From Bacteroidales bacterium (GTDB taxonomy: Bacteria; Bacteroidota; Bacteroidia; Bacteroidales; 4484-276), in contig JAGYLT010000017.1 in NCBI GenBank assembly GCA_018400545.1, positions 1-17,332 of the forward strand: a stretch of DNA of 17,332 nt, read 5' to 3'. Of the stretch, positions 10,901 through 16,900 are shown piece by piece. The position numbers were made by a program, and so were the translations under genes. Within the stretch, counting starts at the first letter, position 1, and each line of letters begins with the position of its first letter. The notes below the pieces were generated by a model. That model saw only the letters and a list, made by a program, of their open reading frames with translations, did no database searches and had not been told where the DNA came from.

Positions 10901-13900
10901 ACACCTGAGCTGAACATGAACGTGATCATCAATGCATCTCTGCCGGGATTTATTCCCGGGATGGATACCATAAAAATCATCGATAACGATGTTCCGCAGG
11001 TAGAACTCACCATTATGCCGGATACCGTATCGGAAGCTGGTGGGCCTTATGCCGCGTGGGGAAAACTTACCAGACTGGAACCGGGCGACGAACCGATTGT
11101 TGTTTTGCTTTCGGCAATGCCGCCAAATCAGGTCTTTCTCCCGGCGGAAGTAACCATTCCGCCCAACCAGATCGAACAGCAATTTAACATTGGTGTGATT
11201 GATAACGGCATCCTGGATGGCGACCGCAACATTGAGATTTCCGGAGCCATTTATCTGAATTCCTGTGGGTGCGGCGCTCCTGAAGAAAGTGGCGGAACCA
11301 CCTCTGCCATGTTGCATATTTATGATAATGATGGCCCATCGCTATCCGCCGAATCCGACCCGTTTGTGGTTGCAGAGAATCAGCCGGATGTCGGAAACCT
11401 TATCATTACAAGAAATACACAGGGTGGTGAGGCTATAACGGTAAACATTCAGCACAACGGTGCAGATGAAATCAGCATAGCTTCCACTGCCATAATCCCT
11501 GAGGGTATGGATTCTGTGGAAGTACCTTTCTCATCGCTGGATGACGGCATCGAGGACGGCGACCAGATCGTTTCGGTAACCGTATCTTCCAATGGCTACA
11601 GTTCAGGAACCTGCTGGATTATGGTGAGCGACCGCAACCTGCCTGATTTTGTGGCAACCCCGATGGAGCTTTCACAAAATGATGCATTGATTTTTGACGA
11701 GATCACCGCTTCATTCTATATCACCAATAATGGCCATGCACTTGCTTCACCGGGGGCTGAGATCAAACTCTACAAATCCAATAATGCTACCGTAAGCAAC
11801 AATGATGAATTGCTGCACACGGAAACCATCGATGTGCCGCTCGCCATCGGAGATTCAGTGGAGGTGGTTTATGACATCACACTGGATGACCAGATCGGTG
11901 AGTACTACATCATCGCCACCGTAAACGAAGATGCAGCGTTGAATGAGCTGATCGGTATCAACAATACCACCGACCCGGCCCTGCTCACGGTAACTCCGGA
12001 TTACATTTCAACTGCGTTTGTTGAGGGAGACCAATTTAACGGGGCCAGTCCCATCACTATCCAGGGAACCACAGAAACCGTAAACCGCTCTCCGGCAGCT
12101 TTCAAAGATGTGGATGTGTACATTGTGGTAAATGGTGTGAGGCGTGTGCTACAGGCTACCAGTGACGACAACGGTGAATTCAGTGTGGATTTTTTCCCGC
12201 TCAACGGCGAGGCAGGTGAATACTACGTGGGTGCTTGTTATCCCGGCGAAGTCCTGAACGAAGCCCAGGATGAATTCACCATGCTGGGTGCAAAACGAAC
12301 CGCAAATAACTATATCATCTGGGAGCTTTGGCTCAACGAAACCTCCAACCGTTTCCTCGAGATCAAGAACTTCAGCCCGGTTGACCTGAATAATGTACAG
12401 GTGGAAGTCTTATCGTCACCACCGGGATGTAATGTTTCATTTACCCCGTTGCCGGTGTTGCCCGGAAACGAATATGGTTCCATAGCTTACACCGTTGAAG
12501 CTACCGAAGTAACCGCAGGTTCGCAGTATGAAGAGGTTGAACTGAGATTAACTTCCGGCGAGGGCACGAAATTCGAATTCAGTGCGTGGTTTTATTGCAA
12601 CGCCACAAAGGGTAACCTGAAGCTGGACCCCGTTTCGTTGAATGAATCGATGGTAGTAAACACCATCAACTATGTGGAGTTTGAAGTGCTGAACAATGGC
12701 CTGGATTCTACCGGAACCATCTCGATTAACCTTCCGGAACTGGATTGGTTAGACCTGGCCAGTGCCGACAGCATTGCATCCCTCGATCCGGGCGAAACGG
12801 CCGTGGTAACACTTTCGTTAACACCCGGTGATGATCTGCAGCTCAACAATCCGATCACAGGATCAATGGTGCTTTCCGGAACCAACTCCAACAGCAAATC
12901 CCTGCCATTTGTGTTTGAACCGATCTCCACCGAAACCGGCGACCTGCTGGTTGATGTTGTGGACGAATACACATACAACACCCCTGAAGCACCGCACTTA
13001 GACAGTGCGCTGGTGGTACTGAAACACCCGTACTCCGGCGAAATCATTGCGCAAGGATTGACGGATGCAAACGGGCATTTCATGGTTGAAGATGTGAATG
13101 AAGGCTACTACACACTCAAAGTAACTGCTTTCCAACACGCTTCTTTCCAGGAGAATATCTACATCGAAAAGGGCATTGTAAACAGCGAACTTGTTTTCCT
13201 GGCATTCCAGGCTATCTCATATACCTGGGATGTTGTGCCTACCGTGGTCGAAGATGAATACGAGATTACCCTTGTGGTGGAATTCGAAACCAATGTTCCT
13301 GCCCCGGTGGTGATCATGAACATGCCCGATACCATGCCGCAACTCAGCCAGGGAGAAGTTTTCCCGTTTATCATCACCCTGACCAATGAAGGGCTGATCA
13401 CTGCCGAGGATGTAGAAATCGAATTCCCGCAAGATGACGAATACATGTTTACGGCTAACGTGGATCAACTGGATATTTTGCCGCAAACAGCCGTGCAAAT
13501 TCCGTGTATTATGGAGCGAAGACCTGAAGGTATGTATTCACCGGAAAGGTCTTCAAACTGTGTTGACTACACCATTGCAAGCTATAAATTCGAATGTGGC
13601 CCCGACGATCAGTTGCGATTGGTCCAGGACGACATTTATTATCAGGGCAGGACCTGTTCCGGTGGCGGTGGCCCCGGTGGCGGTGGCGGCTTTCCCTGGT
13701 GGGGAGGCGGTGGCGGAGGCCCCGGAGGACCGGGTGGTGGTGGTGGCACGTCATATCCACCACAGGCTTCCACAACGCCAATCACCACCAGCAATACGGG
13801 ATGCGATCCATGTCTGGCGGAATTCCTCAACGCCCTCTGGGGCTGCTCCCCAATACCAAATATCGGCATTAGCTTTAGCGGAAAGTTGAACGCCGGGCCA

Positions 13901-16900
13901 AAAGGTGGTGCAAGCTCTGCACTTGGTTTAGTAAAACTGGGAAAACAAATCTGGGGTAAAATTACTTGTGCATGGAATATCGGATGGTCGATTGGTTGTA
14001 AAATCAACCAATTGATTGGAAATACCAACCCGGAAAATGGGCCTGATGAACTGGAGCAGGCACAAGAAGATTTTTTTATGGTGGATAAAGGTTTCACGGC
14101 CATTGAGAATACCATGATCGAAACCTTCCGGGATGAGCTTTTCATTGAGAAACAGGACTTCCAGATGTTTAATGATTCGATTACCGAAAACATCGAAAGT
14201 CAAATACCATTTAGTGCAGACAGGCAAAACGAACTGCTCAATATCTTCACTGAATCTGATGTGACAGCGCTGGATATCAACACCTTTGTTGATCACTGGA
14301 ACACTACGATGGAAGCCTGGGACAGCGGCATTTATTCGCCAACGCCTGATTATCCTTCAATTATCGATACCGTTGCACTTTATACATTCTCGCTTGAATT
14401 CGACTCAGCCGTTGAACACATGATCAACCGCGGGTTCCCGTCTCTGGATTCGATGTACAATTGGGCGCACAATATTGTAAACTCTTATACCGAGGAAGCT
14501 TCGAGTGCGGTTTGTGCCACGGTTACGGTTCAATTCTCGCAAACCCTGACGATGACCCGTGAGGCATTTGAAGGAACACTAACCATCTACAACGGAAATG
14601 AAACTGATGCCATGGAAAACATCCTCCTGGATCTCGAGGTTCGGGATGAGGACGGCAATCTGAAAAACGATCTTTTCCAGATAAATACCGTTTCGGTGGA
14701 TGGCATGACGGGAATCAATGGATCAGGAATTTTAGATGCCCTGCAGGAAGGAACTGCGGTAATTCAATTCATCCCGGAGCCGGGTGCTGCTCCGGAAGTT
14801 CCCAAACAGTATTCCTTTGGGGGAACACTTGCCTATCTGGATCCGTTCACCGGAGAGTATGTGGAGAATGATCTGTTCCCGGTAACCCTTACCGTTAATC
14901 CAAGCCCGGATCTTTACATCGATTACTTTATGCAACGCGATATCTATGGTGATGATGCACTTACCGAGCCCATCGAACCCATGATACCCGCCGAGCTTGC
15001 CGTGATGATCGACAACCGGGGTGCCGGAACCGCATGGAACGTAAACATTGAATCGGCCCAGCCTGAAATTATCGAAAATGAAAAAGGCCTGCTGATCGAC
15101 TTCGAAATTATTGGATCGAACCTGGCCGGCAATCCTACGCAACTGGGATTGCTGGACGTTGATTTCGGTGATATCGGACCCGGAGAAATTAAGGTTGGAC
15201 AATGGTGGTTTACGAGTACATTGCTCGGCCATTTCATTTCATATGAGGTAAGTGTGAACCATCTCGACAGTTATGGTAATCCTGACCTGAGCCTGATCAG
15301 CGAAGTGGATATCCATGAGTTGATCAAGGGTGTTACAGTTTATGGTGCTCACAACGACAGCGTTGGCGACTTTCTCGTTAATGATATTCCAGATGTGGAT
15401 GACCTGCCCGATGCCCTTTATTATTCCAACGGCATTGTTGCACAAGTGTCGCAGGCTGCAAATGGAACTGTAGATGCGCCGCTTACACTGGCCGATACGG
15501 TTTGTGAGTTTACAGTAACTCCGGCGGAAGAGGGCTGGAACTACATTAAGGTGGACGATCCCGGCGATGGAAAGTACCGCATTGTGAGCATTATGCGTGA
15601 TGATGGTCAGGAAATCCCGGTCACTAACGTATGGCTCACCTATAGTACCATCCCGGATGGTGGCGAGCCGATTTACGAAAACAAAATGCACTTTGTGGAT
15701 ACCTTCGATGAGCTGTCCAATTCAACTTATACCATTGTATTTGAACCGATAGATCAGGATGTTCCGGAAGTGGTAGCTATCAACAATGTGCCGGATGCAC
15801 CCATCGACTACGCGCTCGAATTTGTCGAGGTGGTATTTAGTGAACCTATCGAACCTTCTACTTTTACGTATGAGGATATGACCCTGAAAAACCAGGCCGG
15901 TCCAAATCTGATGGATACCCTGGTAGGCATCTCGCAGGTGAATGATTCCACATTTAATGTGGACATTTCTGATAAAACCGGTCCGAACGGCTACTACACT
16001 CTCCAGGTGCAGGCTGCCGGCGTTGCCGACCTGGTGGGTAACTTTGGTACTTCCGGCGTACAGGTGGGATGGCTGCAAACCATCGCTACCCCGGCCATCG
16101 ATTATTTCTTTGGCTTGCCTGAAGAGGCCGGCGAACCGATCGACACTCTACTGGCACTGTTTAACATGCCGATTAATCTTGCAACATTTACAACAGATCA
16201 ACTGGAGCTAAAGGATGATGACGGGAACATCATCCCAACCGAATCGCTGGTGATTACATCAGAGAGTTTCAACGATGTGCTCTTTAAAATCAGTGGCCTT
16301 GCATCATTGACCACCGGTGACGGATTTTATGAACTGACCTTTAAAGTATCTGAAATCCAGGGCGAAAATGGACAGATCGGTATTCTGGATCAGACTGTAG
16401 AATGGGGTGTATGCCAGATTCCGCTCCCAGTTGCCGATGCCGGTGGTGACGCCTCCATTTGTATCGGAGATATTTACCAGCCGGACGGATCGGTTGAAAA
16501 TGCCAGTGCATCCAACTGGGCAACCAGCGGCTCAGGAACATTTGACGATCCGCAGTCGCTTACGCCGGTTTACACGCCATCCCAGCAGGATTATAACAAC
16601 GGAATGGTGGAACTCTCGCTGACGGCAGAGCCGCTGAATGATTGTGCGGCGCCGGTGACATCCACAATGACACTTCATATTTCAAACCTTGTGCAGGCCG
16701 ATGCAGGAGAGGATGCACTCATCTGCGAAGGCTCCACACATCAGCTCTTCGGCGTGGTTACCCTTGCGGATGACTTTACCTGGATAACAACAGGTGACGG
16801 TGAATTTAATAATTCGAAAGCGCTGACTCCGGTTTACACGCCCGGTGGTCAGGACATTTTGGATGGCTCCGTGGAACTGTCGCTGGTTGTGCAACCACTG

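Noticed and set aside
13661..13747. Collagen-like repeat
   Set aside because: Glycine is not placed at every third position; runs of four to six Gly alternate with single Pro, Phe or Trp.
13802..13813. C-D-P-C as a heme-binding or thioredoxin-like site
   Set aside because: The residue after the second Cys is Leu and not His, so it is no c-type heme site. The flanks do not match a thioredoxin fold.
13642..14193. Minus-strand open frame with poly-Pro/Gly stretches
   Set aside because: It is the antisense shadow of the GGT/GGC glycine run. Codon patterns and domain content favour the plus frame, and there is no homology-like motif on the minus strand.
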